A stretch of DNA of 64,000 nucleotides from Skeletonema tropicum. Its lineage: Eukaryota; Bacillariophyta; Thalassiosirophyceae; Thalassiosirales; Thalassiosiraceae. A program made the position numbers and the translations under genes. Each line of letters opens with the position of its first letter. The first letter of the stretch is position 1. Of this stretch, positions 9,549-20,299 are shown in pieces. The stretch lies in contig CM074127.1 in assembly GCA_037178625.1 (NCBI GenBank), positions 4,588,001 through 4,652,000 on the forward strand. Direction: 5' to 3'. The notes beneath the pieces are model-generated. The model saw only the letters and a list, made by a program, of their open reading frames with translations. It searched no databases and was not told where the DNA came from.

Positions 9549-10814
9549 TCACAACTCATCCTTACTCGCTCTACCATTGCCGTCATTACTCTCACCGGCA
9601 CCATCAGAGCTACAATAACCGCATGTCAGCTTGCATTTGTCTCTCATAAAATTTTCATTGTTCTTACATTGATTTTGGTTTTCCCAAAACGAACAGTGCC
9701 CGGATAGATCAACGCAAGACTTGTGCGGTACTACAATAACCACACTTCCATCTTCTTCAAAATGGGTCCCGTCCTCTCCAGCAACACCAATCTTCCACTT
9801 TCCAAGACCGCTGTTGCTACTCAACTTCCATCGTCCGGGACTTCCCGCCCATGTATCAACACGGTTGTCTCTTGCGTAAAATTCGTGAGTTAGCTTCGAG
9901 TAATGAATTGATGATGTGTTTGGTTCAAGCGCTACTTTCATGGTTGCTTTTCCACCATGAATCCAATAAAGCTCCACGGGATGAGAGTGCTGGTTGATAA
10001 ACTCCACTTTCACTTCGATCATCGACCACATCCACTTCTCAAAAGAATCACGATTGCTCGTGCTAAAAATATGGGACTTGCCACCGCCATCATATTCAAA
10101 GGTATCTCCACCAAGAGCTGTGCCTTTTTTCAAGAAAATGAATTGAGGTTCAGTCATATCATCTCCATTAGGAACATTAAAATATCTCGAAAGATCATTT
10201 GATCGATTGAACCGTATTGACACAGTTTGCAACAGGTCCTCCCACCAAACGCGCTGTGGACTCATACCAGCAAATGGGTACGGAAAGACCAATTTGTCAG
10301 TTACCATTTCTTCCAGTTTTGGAGTGAAGAAACACATGAGAAGATTCCTTTCAAGTTTGTCGTTGTCATCAAGCATTATTGTTCGTAGCTGATCGAGACT
10401 AACAACATGAAGAACGCGTGCTTGCGCCTGTTTTACTTCAATTTTGTCTTTCAGCTGAATGTTCCAGTGTTGTCTCTGAAAATGCCATTGAAATGGCGTA
10501 GAAGTTGATGATGATTTTGACGACGTAGATGAACCTACATCCTCTCCTCTATCGTATCTCCGACGGCTATTGTCGTCACTCAATACCTCAAATGCATGCA
10601 CAACTTGGCGGAAAGCTTCAGCTGCCTCCTCAGCTGACACATCTTCACCTCGTTTGTCGGGATGTGTATCCCTCGCTTTGCGTCGGTATGCAGATTTGAT
10701 TTCCTTCGTGGATGCATTTCGTTGCAATCCAAGGATTTTGTAGAGATCGGTAGCATCACAACCAGTCGCTGCCAATACGGCCACGACAAAGAAGAGAGTG
10801 AGCGGAGCAAGCAT
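9549..10814 (-). CDS. ER-lumenal DnaJ protein with VHL-like and ShKT domains and KDEL tail
   Basis: 421 residues from an ATG. Residues 1-21 are a hydrophobic signal peptide (MLAPLTLFFVVAVLAATGC). A J domain follows directly (about 22-90) with the essential HPD tripeptide. A middle segment (KVEFINQHSHPVELYWIHGG ... YARDNRV) resembles the VHL beta-domain pattern of N-x-x-x-x-P-V-x-x-Y-W-I (inference from memory of that family). Residues 367-401 have six cysteines spaced C-x6-C-x8-C-x10-C-x3-C-x2-C, an ShKT module. The last four residues are KDEL, a classical ER-retrieval signal. Together these indicate a soluble ER co-chaperone that stimulates a lumenal Hsp70 (BiP). ShKT often accompanies prolyl 4-hydroxylases, so a substrate in collagen-like or hydroxyproline-rich protein folding is conceivable. 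Confidence 0.87.
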   Translation of the reverse strand: MLAPLTLFFVVAVLAATGCDATDLYKILGLQRNASTKEIKSAYRRKARDTHPDKRGEDVSAEEAAEAFRQVVHAFEVLSDDNSRRRYDRGEDVGSSTSSKSSSTSTPFQWHFQRQHWNIQLKDKIEVKQAQARVLHVVSLDQLRTIMLDDNDKLERNLLMCFFTPKLEEMVTDKLVFPYPFAGMSPQRVWWEDLLQTVSIRFNRSNDLSRYFNVPNGDDMTEPQFIFLKKGTALGGDTFEYDGGGKSHIFSTSNRDSFEKWMWSMIEVKVEFINQHSHPVELYWIHGGKATMKVALEPNTSSIHYSKLTHEFYARDNRVDTWAGSPGRWKLSSNSGLGKWKIGVAGEDGTHFEEDGSVVIVVPHKSCVDLSGHCSFWENQNQCKNNENFMRDKCKLTCGYCSSDGAGESNDGNGRASKDEL

Positions 10815-12369
10815 TTATTTTATAGTGATATTTGCTCTCTCTAGTTTTGAGGAGTTGCTCTTCTCTCTGCATGTAAATGACGCTGTTTGGTTCTACCCTC
10901 GGCGCATGAAGACTCCAATTGATGGTTCAATGATGTCTAGGTAGCGATAATGCAACATTTATTTCCTCAGTGATAAGAAGATGAAGATCATCCATATGTT
11001 GTGAATTTCGTGTTTCGTGGTGTAAAAAAAATGATCGAAGATGAAAATGATGGTACCGTTTATCCTTTTTTGGAGAATTCTTCGAAGAAACTACTAGGAT
11101 TACGAAAGGGTACCACAGGATCAAGATTACGCTGTGGTCTTTGATTTGTCTCGTGCCAAAACTGGTAAAGATTTCGAAGTACAAGGCCCCAATGCCTATC
11201 TCAAGTTAGCGGAACGGGGAGCCAGCATGCTTGACTTTGTCGTGACACAATATGTTGCGAGCATGTGGACAATGAAGGTGGTGGCGGCGCTGATCATGGT
11301 GTTTGAGTGGATGTAAGGACGAAGCATTCCCTGGAGCACTGGGGAAATTGTTTACTGGGGGGCATGTTAGCAAGATGCGCTGTGGATGGACTTGTCAGCC
11401 ACGCAGCATCGTAGCGATCAGATGCTGCGTGAACAATGAAGGCATGAACTCAAGATATAATATAACAGAAATTTTAAAGTACGTCTGTATTTCATGTTCA
11501 TGTACAATCACGAGTTTTGAATAAGTCCATACATTGGACGAATCTTCTATTTCACAAAAGCTTGTTTTGTTGGATCGGCATCGAACACACCCTTGCATAC
11601 ATCTCATGTGCATTCACGATTTGATGTCAGCTTCACATTCGCTTCTATTCCTGTCTCCATCGCTCGAACACACCGTCACACACGCACTACCAATGAGCCT
11701 AGCTACAACAGGAACTCTTGCGGTTCTAAAAGCCCAGACCCATCCACCTCACACAACTTTTTGACAGAGAAATTTGCTTTGCAATTGGATCAACCGGACT
11801 CAAAGAGACTCCATCTATAGCAACACAATGGCCCACTGCCCAAATCTACACCCAACACCAAAATGCCAAGATGAAACAACCCTTAATTCATTACTCAATT
11901 GTACTGATGATACTACTTCATTCAGACCGAAGCACGGTGGATTCGAGACCGCGGCAGACGACATTTGTGAGACTCCGACCTCTGTACTAATTCCTACGTA
12001 GAGAATAGTTAGTGAGTTTGACCAATAAACCACCCCTGAGACGGAAACACCCAACATATTCATGTTCCCCAGGCTCTTGCGAGTTAGAATATGCTGGGTG
12101 TTTCCGTCTCATTGGTTGGTTGTCGAAAGTATTCACCCCTAAAATAACTAGTGTATACAAACGGTATTCGAGTTTTTGTGTGGGATAACATGATGAGAAC
12201 TCCTGCTTTTAGATTTTGAAATCTAGTTATTTTTTGGCGCCAAGCATCATTTCTACATTTTGTGCACACATTTACTAGCAAAACCATGGCGACTTCCGCC
12301 CTCCAATTCTAGCCGCAATAGAGGAAGTGGGAGCCGCCGAAATGCGCCGAATGTGGTGTCTGTCTACAT
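10815..12369. other. Long intergenic region between DnaJ and a decayed gene
   Basis: About 1.55 kb with only short unrelated open frames. One stretch near 11130-11320 reads as protein-like (a product containing KDFEVQGPNAYLKLAERGAS) but has no start, splice partner or recognisable family, so I do not call it a gene. An imperfect hairpin lies at 12038-12110 (separate entry). Nothing else was recognised. Confidence 0.5.
12038..12110. repeat. Inverted repeat, 23 bp arms
   Basis: 12038-12060 and 12088-12110 are reverse complements with a single mismatch (arm core GAGACGGAAACACCC versus GGGTGTTTCCGTCTC), separated by a 27 nt spacer. CCAAT-type sequence lies outside both arms (ACCAATAAACC on the left, ATTGGTTGGTT on the right). 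The region is intergenic. It could be a small foldback transposon relic or a structured RNA; no target duplication was identified. Confidence 0.7.
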
Positions 12370-13796
12370 ACTCCAGTGTCAGGTGCCTCCGGGCAATTTG
12401 TTACTCCATCATCTTCGAAAACATCAAAACGTGGCAGAGAATCTGCAGCAATGGTGGCTCCCCAGCGTCGTTCAGCGATAGGTCACGATCACTCAGCCCC
12501 AATGAAGCTAACCGATCCTTCTCAATTATTCCGTTGTCGCGAAGCAGCAGTGACATGGTTCATCTTCTCTCTTGATGCGAGTATTTTGATCACTTGAAAG
12601 TGATGTGTTCTAGTTGCAGGCGTGTGTTAGATGAAGCGAAAGACGGAATCCTCACCTACGCAGCAGCAACTCGAGGATGAGTTAAAGCGTCTTAAGCAGC
12701 AATTGGAGACTGAATTTGCGGAACTGGTCAACAGCACGAAAGAAAATTCCAACCTTGCTGATTACACTGTCATGCTCATGGAGCAGCTCAGCATTACCAA
12801 CAATACAATTTTGTCATGGTGGTCATTCGAAAAGAAAGTTTGAGGAAGTGTGTTGAAGAATGGTTGTGACAGGCAAACTTACTTTGAAGCACAAATGGTC
12901 GGTAACCATTACATAAATTATGCGGATCATTGTGAAGTCATATACAGTGACATGTTCGAGAGTTTGATCCAATCATCGTACAATAAGATCTGAAGGAAGA
13001 GTTGAATAATTTCACATGGCGAATGAAAGAAGTTGTGTCTCCATGGTTCAAAATCCAACGAGTAATCAAATCCATCAATAAGCAGTCCGGCAAGACAATT
13101 AGTGACTTTGAAGCGAACATTAAGAAGCTCAACGATCTCATTGTCAAGCTATTAGTCACATACGTACCGATTGCCGAGTGGAAGTCAAAACTTCCTGCAT
13201 TCCCCAAAAGTCATCTCCTCTTCATAGGCCATCTTCTTGACCAGCTGACTATGTGGAGAACTCTTGGCGGTTTTGACGAGCAAAACATCTAAAGCGCCCA
13301 TGCAATCTGGAACCAATGGATGCGTCAGATGGGCGCTACTCGCGGGAAGGAACTCAAGAAGAAGGTCTTCATTCAGTATTACTTGAAGAATGCCGAATTC
13401 ATACAATCTAATATTTTGCGTTTGGAAGAGGAGTCAACGCGTCCTAATATATATGCTTACCGGCGTCCCAGAGCAGAAGATGTCAAAATCGATAATAGCA
13501 CTGTTGCCGAGAGACAAATTGGTACTGTCGAGGTCGACGAAAGATCTTCAGTCGCAGACATCAATGGGGAGGTTGCTCTCCATCAACCTCTGATGGTAGT
13601 CGATCCATCTACAGCTGCAGATGATAATGGCGATGGCGCAGTCGGAAATGATGACGAGGAAACGGCGCAGGTGAACGTATCCTATCCTGTCAGCACTTGT
13701 TCTCATTGCAGGAAGCGCTTACTTAATGTGGCTCTCCGTGTTCACATGTTTGAGGCACATGGTGTTACTCTTTGTGCTGAAGCCGAACCTTGGTAA
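12370..13796 (+). pseudogene. Decayed gene with C-terminal C2H2-type finger
   Basis: Protein-like sequence runs in pieces. First is a Ser/Thr-rich piece (SGQFVTPSSSKTSKRGRE, from about 12376). Next is a Gln/Lys coiled-coil piece from 12631 (KRKTESSPTQQQLEDELKRL) that meets TGA at 12841-12843 but continues in frame to about 12985. It then continues one frame over from about 12987 (LKEELNNFTWRMKEVV), meets TAA at 13290-13292, and continues in the same frame to 13796. The end has C-x2-C-x11-H-x4-H (CSHCRKRLLNVALRVHMFEAH). Two in-frame stops plus one frameshift indicate a pseudogene. Small unrecognised introns could explain part of this. I do not recognise the family. Confidence 0.5.
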
Positions 13797-14156
13797 TCGA
13801 TAATAAGTACCAAATCATATGAGGCGAAGAATGATGCAGCCACTTATGTCTTCATTTTTGCGTTGGAACGGCATAATGGCATAGATAGTAGTACATAGTA
13901 ACAAGTTGACGGAAGCTACGATCGACATGGTGCTTCTCATCAGATTTTTGTTTCAGGGTTAGCGATAATTAGCGATCTAAAATGCTAAGGCGAATCCACC
14001 GTGGAAGCAGCCAACAATTGTCCACACACACACAATTTTTCACAACCAACACTTTCCTTATAGATAGACCTACCTTACCGCGAAACCCACACGTGCGTAG
14101 CAAATAAATCAAAAAGCCACACACTCAAAACACGCAAATCCAACAGAAACCCAACC
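13797..14156 (+). promoter_or_regulatory. Upstream region of the homeodomain gene
   Basis: 360 bp without a gene. It contains a short CA repeat (around 14022-14033) and an A/C-rich 5' UTR-like stretch immediately before the start codon at 14157 (context CCAACCATGA). No other element was recognised. Confidence 0.35.
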
Positions 14157-15806
14157 ATGATGAACGCCATGGCGGACTCCGATGAAGCAGCCCTAGCCAG
14201 CTTGGGCATTCCAGTCAAGAGAACCCCATTTGACTGGGGCGATACGCCGAAGCACTATCTTCCGTACAAGAAGGGCTCAGTTGATCAAATGCAGTATTCG
14301 GCACCTTCGGGTTTGGACTCTTTGAAACAATTTGTCACAAAAAATGATCCGGATAATGATGGGCATCAGAAAAGTAAAGATCTACTACGAAATCTGCTTG
14401 AGAGTCATAATGTTCATGTCTCTTCAGAACCATCATCATCATCGATAAATAGCAGTACAAAGAGCCGTTACAATAAGTTATTGTTACCAGATACCGATAC
14501 AGTTGTTGCATCACGTGATGTGTCCATCCGAGGGCTCTCCGATCGAGCCGTGGCGGAACTTACATGTGAAAGTAGGACATCTTTATTCGGATCTATTTTA
14601 CGACTCTTTGATATGGAACGGGGGGATAGCAATGGAAATGACGAGAAGAAAAATAATCAACAACAGCAGCAACAAGCGCAGCAACAACAAAAGCAGTCGC
14701 AGCAGCAACAACAACAGCAGCAGCATAAAGATCCAATGATTAGGGACGCACCGATCTTGTCTACCGCGGAGATAGTTCGATCAGTGCATCTTACTGCGAG
14801 TCCTGGTGATATACCTGCAGGTATGGATTCTAAAGAGTATACACAAGCTGCGCTTCATTTCTTGTCTACGCATGTTAATATCATCTCTGAAAATGAAAGT
14901 GAATACAGGAAGAAAGACGACGAATCTTCTAAGGAGGGGTGGGACATGTTGAGACGAACCCTCCCCATTTTGCCATTGATCAAAGCAATCAATCCACAAG
15001 AAAGTTTGGAGAAACGATCACATGGACGTGTTCGACCACTAGTTACAATTGGAAAGCCGGAACGCAAACAATATCCAGATTCAGTTGATCTCGATATGGA
15101 CTTTCAACGCAAAGTGTTGAATTTGGAACGAGTATTCACTTCATCACTGCCTTTTCCCATGAAGGAATTTGAGCCCTCTACATCTATTTCTATATTTCAG
15201 AAATATATGCCTCGACGCAAGCTGGTACCTCGAATTGAAGGTGGGGGAGCGAAGGAAGAGCTGACATTGATGATATCAGGGCACATGCAGCAAACGCACA
15301 ATACGCCGGGGCCAAAACCAAAGGCAGCCAGCACTGCTTCAGCGCAAGCATCCATGTCGTCACCAGCGGCTTCGTCTGATGTATATGCTACCGCCAACAC
15401 CCCTTTAACTGGGGAGAAGTCGGCACAAAGTGACGTAAAGCCATCCTCGGACGAATTGAACACCTACATGGATCAATGGGTTGCTAAACACGCGCCAATC
15501 AATTTAATGCCATCGTTGAAGCAGAAGGAAACAATCATTGAAGAAACTGGTGTTGACAAGAAGCGCCTTGAAAGTTGGTTTTATCGAGCTCGAAAGAAGA
15601 TGAAACGCAATCAGGCAGAAGCAGCTCCTAGCCCAGCACCTCCTGTTACGAAGGCATACTCTGATCTGCTCAATGCTGCCACACAGGTGCTAGCTCCCTC
15701 GGCAACAGCAATTGAAACTGATAATACAAACTCTTCCACAATGTCGCAGGGAAATGTGACCAACTTCAACATGGACACTAAAGATAATGGTAACTTCAAG
15801 GCATGA
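14157..15806 (+). CDS. Homeodomain-like transcription factor
   Basis: 549-residue single-exon product starting MMNAMADSDEAALASLG. A glutamine-rich tract occupies about residues 168-192. The C-terminal segment, about 430-485 (DELNTYMDQWVAKHAPINLM, then KETIIEETGVDKKRLESWFY and RARKKMKR), has the helix-turn-helix pattern of a TALE/KN homeodomain, with recognition helix W-F-x-x-A-R-K-K matching W-F-x-N-A-R-R-R. The helix-3 Asn is replaced by Arg (WFYRAR), which would change base contact at that position. Two Ala/Ser/Pro-rich linkers surround it. Predicted nuclear DNA-binding regulator; targets unknown. Poly-Q is typical of activation regions (inference). Confidence 0.72.
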   Translation: MMNAMADSDEAALASLGIPVKRTPFDWGDTPKHYLPYKKGSVDQMQYSAPSGLDSLKQFVTKNDPDNDGHQKSKDLLRNLLESHNVHVSSEPSSSSINSSTKSRYNKLLLPDTDTVVASRDVSIRGLSDRAVAELTCESRTSLFGSILRLFDMERGDSNGNDEKKNNQQQQQQAQQQQKQSQQQQQQQQHKDPMIRDAPILSTAEIVRSVHLTASPGDIPAGMDSKEYTQAALHFLSTHVNIISENESEYRKKDDESSKEGWDMLRRTLPILPLIKAINPQESLEKRSHGRVRPLVTIGKPERKQYPDSVDLDMDFQRKVLNLERVFTSSLPFPMKEFEPSTSISIFQKYMPRRKLVPRIEGGGAKEELTLMISGHMQQTHNTPGPKPKAASTASAQASMSSPAASSDVYATANTPLTGEKSAQSDVKPSSDELNTYMDQWVAKHAPINLMPSLKQKETIIEETGVDKKRLESWFYRARKKMKRNQAEAAPSPAPPVTKAYSDLLNAATQVLAPSATAIETDNTNSSTMSQGNVTNFNMDTKDNGNFKA

Positions 15807-15953
15807 TTATGTCAGTTCTTAATCACTAAGTAAATTTCATAATGTAATCTTTAGTGTAGCATTTTCATTTCGTTCTCTATTTGTTACTCTATATTATTTC
15901 ATCTATCATTTGTCATTTTTCGTGACTAGAAACATTGCTCATGCATCTACAGC

Positions 15954-17510
15954 TTACTCTATTCCAGACCATCTGTAATAGTCTCGTTCCAGCTGTCGCA
16001 AGAACCTGGGCAAGCAGATTTCTAACGCCTTCGATGTCAACGTGGCACCAAGGCGTTTTACTAGAAACGCCGACGGAATGGTGTTACGGATAATATCGTT
16101 CTGTATTCTTGGGATTGTCAACGATGTAACAGCAGATGATTTGACTGTCACCACCGATGGTTTCGTTGTTGCTTTACCATCTTGCCAAGATAGTTCAGCC
16201 TCAAAAGTAATATGAGGCTTAAGCCATTCTTCTACCTTGCCCACCATCCCAATAGCCTCAACTTGCATGTCTTTATCCTTCGCATCTATTTCTCCCCTTT
16301 TAGAGTCTTCGCTGCCAAACGACTTTGACATTAATTGCCGTACCTCCTCTTTGGTGGACAACAACGAAACGCTCATCGATCTAATCTTAACTGTGGGACG
16401 CATTGCCCCTTCACGACGAGCCCCATCAACTGCATGTCGTATACCCTTTAGAGGCCTCCACTTTGAAGAGGATACTTCATCTCTACTTTCTTCAACTTGT
16501 GAGCGTGTGCTCTGCTCAATGTCATGATCCAAAGACCTGGTTTCTTCGTCAGACATATCAGGAGGAATCACCTCTAAATCAATCACTGGGGTGAGATCCC
16601 AACCGATCAACGGCTTTAATGGTACAGCCAACCGGAAAAGGTTTGACTCCTTCACTGCACTACATGAAGAATCGACTATGTAATTACCGGCCTCCTCATG
16701 AGTCAGCCGTCGAACAAACCATCTCCTGGAGGTTACCTGCTTATGCTTATGACTGGCACTGGTGAGGCTTGGACTTGGGCCCTCTTCATCGTGAAAGGAC
16801 AACAAACTATAATCTTCTACAGGTTGTGTCATATATTCTGTCAACGAAGCCCTTTGCCTCGGTGAAAACATCGAGGTAGGATTATTTGATATCGAACGCG
16901 ATGCTTCCCGTGTTGCTTTGAATGTAACACGCTGTGCTTTTGTGACCTGAATTTGTTTCTTTGACTCCGCTTCCTTTTCTTGTAATAATGTCTTTTCTAA
17001 ATTTGATGCAGAAGTTTGCTGATTGTTATTATTACTTCTATGAACAACCCGTCGAATAGTACGGGCTTGTCGCCTTTCTTCCCTGCTGCTGCTGTTGCTT
17101 CCGCGCCTGACGGTGGATGTTCTTTCACTGCGTATGATGTAACCAGCTTTCGTGGCAGCTTCGGCACTAGATGAAACCTTTATATGCGGCATGGCCCGCC
17201 GAGGTATGCGGCGTTGTTTCTTTTGTTGTTCTTCAGCTGGGAAGGGCGACGGAGTGTCACTGTTTGCATAATTGCAAATTGTTGCTGCGTTGGCATTAGA
17301 GCAGCCGCCGTTTGAAGTTTTGGGGTATGATGAAAAGGCGATGCAATAATAGGCACGAGAGCATAATATTGCCAAGATTATGGCTTGCAAACGCACCAAC
17401 TCTAATGGTGATCGGCATGAAGTAGATGTTGACGCCATCTTCATAGTCATCGGTTTAGATTTATGAATCGCAGCCGAATTATGGGATGTACCATAGGTAT
17501 CATTCTTCAT
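15954..17510 (-). CDS. DUF1997-like protein with plastid-type leader
   Basis: 518 residues from an ATG. A hydrophobic segment (about 38-58, LVRLQAIILAILCSRAYYCI) ends in A-F-S-S, resembling the bipartite diatom plastid leader with a cleavage motif around A|F; the N-terminal extension before it is longer than usual, and a downstream Met (MTMKMAS) could be the real start. A basic, low-complexity stretch follows. The pattern YMTQPVEDYSLL, then FRLAVPLKPLIGWDLTPVID and finally IPSAFLVKRLG ... FLRQLERDYYRWSG fits the DUF1997 family of cyanobacteria and plastids (family recognition from memory). Function is unknown. It converges with the homeodomain gene. Confidence 0.6.
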   Translation of the reverse strand: MKNDTYGTSHNSAAIHKSKPMTMKMASTSTSCRSPLELVRLQAIILAILCSRAYYCIAFSSYPKTSNGGCSNANAATICNYANSDTPSPFPAEEQQKKQRRIPRRAMPHIKVSSSAEAATKAGYIIRSERTSTVRRGSNSSSREERRQARTIRRVVHRSNNNNQQTSASNLEKTLLQEKEAESKKQIQVTKAQRVTFKATREASRSISNNPTSMFSPRQRASLTEYMTQPVEDYSLLSFHDEEGPSPSLTSASHKHKQVTSRRWFVRRLTHEEAGNYIVDSSCSAVKESNLFRLAVPLKPLIGWDLTPVIDLEVIPPDMSDEETRSLDHDIEQSTRSQVEESRDEVSSSKWRPLKGIRHAVDGARREGAMRPTVKIRSMSVSLLSTKEEVRQLMSKSFGSEDSKRGEIDAKDKDMQVEAIGMVGKVEEWLKPHITFEAELSWQDGKATTKPSVVTVKSSAVTSLTIPRIQNDIIRNTIPSAFLVKRLGATLTSKALEICLPRFLRQLERDYYRWSGIE

Positions 17511-17884
17511 TCATTGATTGACTCCGATGATGATGTCAGCTGGCAAACGTTCGATGTCAACAAATTCGAAGACCGAAGAATGAAGAAGTCCAAAAGGTAC
17601 TTATATGCATGGTGGGTGCGCGGAGAACAGGTACTTACGTTTGGCATGCTTTACATGAGAGATAGAGCTCTTTCAGTAACTACTTAGCGTGTGAAATAAT
17701 CTAAGGACACCTCCGAAACCTGTTGGTGTAAAGAATGAAAGAGGTGTTCGTTCCAGCTCAGTGTGCTACATGGAGTAAGGCAAAATCAATGTGAAGAACT
17801 TTATATTTAAATAGAAAGAGTTTTATGGGTCAAAGTCAAAGCTCGACTCTTCTACATTTGATCCACCTGCAACACTGGAATCTT
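17511..17884. other. Intergenic
   Basis: 374 bp between the DUF1997-like gene start and the PP2C stop codon. Upstream sequence of the former and 3' flank of the latter. No conserved element was seen. Confidence 0.4.
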
Positions 17885-20299
17885 TCACTCCGTGGCACCT
17901 TCCTTTCTCCAACTGCTTATTACACGCTTTGCATCGGATTTTTGCAGTGTCCAACAAGTCAATTTGTTGCTTGCTGTAACTGTTGACAAATACTTTTTTC
18001 CTGGGTTTCCCGTCAGAACTTCCTCACCGAAGAAACCACCTTCTTTTAATTCCACTTCAGATTCTGCACCGTCTTTCGAAAGCAGAACAGATTTGCAGCT
18101 TCCCCCGGGCAAGACAATGAACATGGAGTCACCAACATCTCCTTCACTAAAAATCGCATCACCACGGGTGAATTTGGCTTCGCTTAGGCTCGATGACAGC
18201 TCTTTCAAGCCATCCGACGGTAACTTTTTGAATACATCAATTTTCTTGAGCAGCTTTTCAGCCTCCAGTCTAGATGATTGCTCAGCGACGACTTTGTTAA
18301 ATGCATATCTATGAAGGGCCCAGAGCAGACCATCCGTCTGAGCAATGATTGATGCTGCACGAGGAGCTGAATACATGAGTGCCAATTCCCCAAAGCTTGG
18401 ATGAGAGTTTGTCTCGCGTGATCCTTCGTACACGTGGACGCAATTGCCAACAGAACCTTCTTCGCTAATTTGATTAGCAGGTACAATTCGAACTTCAAAG
18501 CGACCTTCATCGACGATGTAAAATCTATCACCGGCAGTGCCCTGTTTGATGACCGTCTGACCCTCTTTCACTGGCATGGGTTCCATTGCTTTATAAATCA
18601 ATTCACGCTGATCATCAGTAATATTTTGGAACATAACAGACGCTCGGATTGCCTCGTCAATGCTTTGCTTTTCTTCCGCTGTCTTTTCAGTGAAAAGCGA
18701 TTCTAAGTCAAAATCTTTTTCTACAAATTGATCAACATCTCGAACACTACGTGCCATGTTCATTTTCGCCATCATGATGGCACGAGATTTTTCATTTGTC
18801 ATGGTCGATCTCACTGGCCTTGCAGAAGTGGCGATCAAATCATCATCATCTGCCTCATCACCGCTTCCTGCAGACGCGACAGGAGCTACTACCTGTAGAT
18901 CTTTCGTAGAGCCTGGTGAACTGACGTCATCGATAAATATACAAATCATAGTAATGTCGTCTGTGCGCATTTCATATTGTAACCACAATTCGTAGCTCTC
19001 TGCAACAACAGCACGACATGCCTCTAGAGGATCCGTAAATTTGGCACAAATATCTATCACACTTTGATTCGTGAGGAACTCAAACACCCCATCAGAAGCC
19101 AACACAATAATCTTGTCTTCTTTGGTGAGTTCACGTGATAACATTTCAGGCTCTGCATAAACACCAAGCTCTTCAGCTATGGCATCCCCAATACTACGAG
19201 TGAACGCTGTACCAGGATAGTCACCATGAGGACTCCAAATACGAGGAGGATCCCCTCCCTCATCGATCTCTTCTCCCAACACCATATCCCCCTCGCCACC
19301 CTCCTCGTCTTCGTCATCGTTAATTGGTTCCAACCCTTCAATTTGATCTAGAGAGAGGACGCGTGCCCCACTCTTTTTACAACGTATACGTTCATCACGA
19401 CGATAGGGAGTCTGGTCTCTCGATAACGCAAACGCCTTCAGGGTAGATGACGACGACGAAGAGGCTCCTTCTTTGTTTAACGTAGAATCTGTGCTCCTTC
19501 CAACCACAGCACGACTATCACCTACATTCGACACGGTAATTTTGTTACGATTTCCATGCAAGTATACAGAAATGGACGTTGTCCCTGATAGCGTGTCATC
19601 TAGATCCTGACAGGAATGCATTTTGTTGTTGCACTGCACATGTGCCTTTGTCATGACGCTCTGTAACACATCTTTTGGCAGTTCGGTTGACTTTCTCAAC
19701 TCATCAACATCCTCCAACTTGGAATGTTTGATCTCCTTATCCAATTCTTTCTTCACAAACGCCGCTGTTAGAGGAGGGAGGTGGTCACGGACAAATTGAG
19801 CGCATTTATCACCATCACGTCCATGTCCGTCATACACACCGAAGAATACATCGCTTTCCCTCCCGATGAAATTCTTCGTCACTGAATAGGAATCCTGATT
19901 TGCTTTGTAGGGGTCTTTACAGCATGGTAGTGGGTTTGACGGTGAATAGTGAATAGAATAGGTTAGAAACAATGTCAACTGGATAAATGACTTTAACGAT
20001 AAAGATATACATGAACATGAATTTAAACTCACCATCAGGATAATAGCCACGCTGACTAAGATACGCATAGCGAACAGAAACGCCTCCAAAAGTTACGGCA
20101 CAGGTCTCATCGATACGATCTGAGATATAAACGGCACAATGAAGAGGTATCAGGTGGAGGTTTTGCGAAATAATAATGAGGAGGGCACAAAAATATCCAA
20201 CAAAACCTTACCTATGCGTTCGTTCACTTCCTTTTTACTCATCCGCCCATTAAGGCTGGGCCTTTTATCGCCTGCCGGCTTGGAGGAGGAGCAGCCCAT
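17885..20299 (-). CDS. PP2C phosphatase with two cyclic-nucleotide-binding domains and N-terminal acylation signal
   Basis: Three exons on the minus strand: 20212-20299, 20033-20119 and 17885-19914, separated by GT-AG introns of 92 and 118 nt; the sum is 2,205 nt in frame (734 residues). The first exon begins MGCSSSKPAG, a Gly2 N-myristoylation plus Cys3 palmitoylation signal, so the protein is probably membrane-tethered. PP2C motifs: NQDSY, VFFGVYDGHG, NVGDSRAVVG, FTRSIGD, ASDGVFEFL and RTDDITMICIF, so all metal-ligand aspartates are present. The first CNB domain has an intact phosphate-binding cassette (FGELALMYSAPRAAS; Ala in PRAA favours cAMP by analogy with PKA). The second has FGEEVLTGNPGKKYLST, lacking the Arg, so it may not bind. 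No kinase domain follows, unlike the plant PP2C-CNB-kinase fusions. Confidence 0.88.

Noticed and set aside
11134..11316. Small protein gene containing KDFEVQGPNAYLKLAERGAS
   Set aside because: No family, no splice partner and a poor start context.
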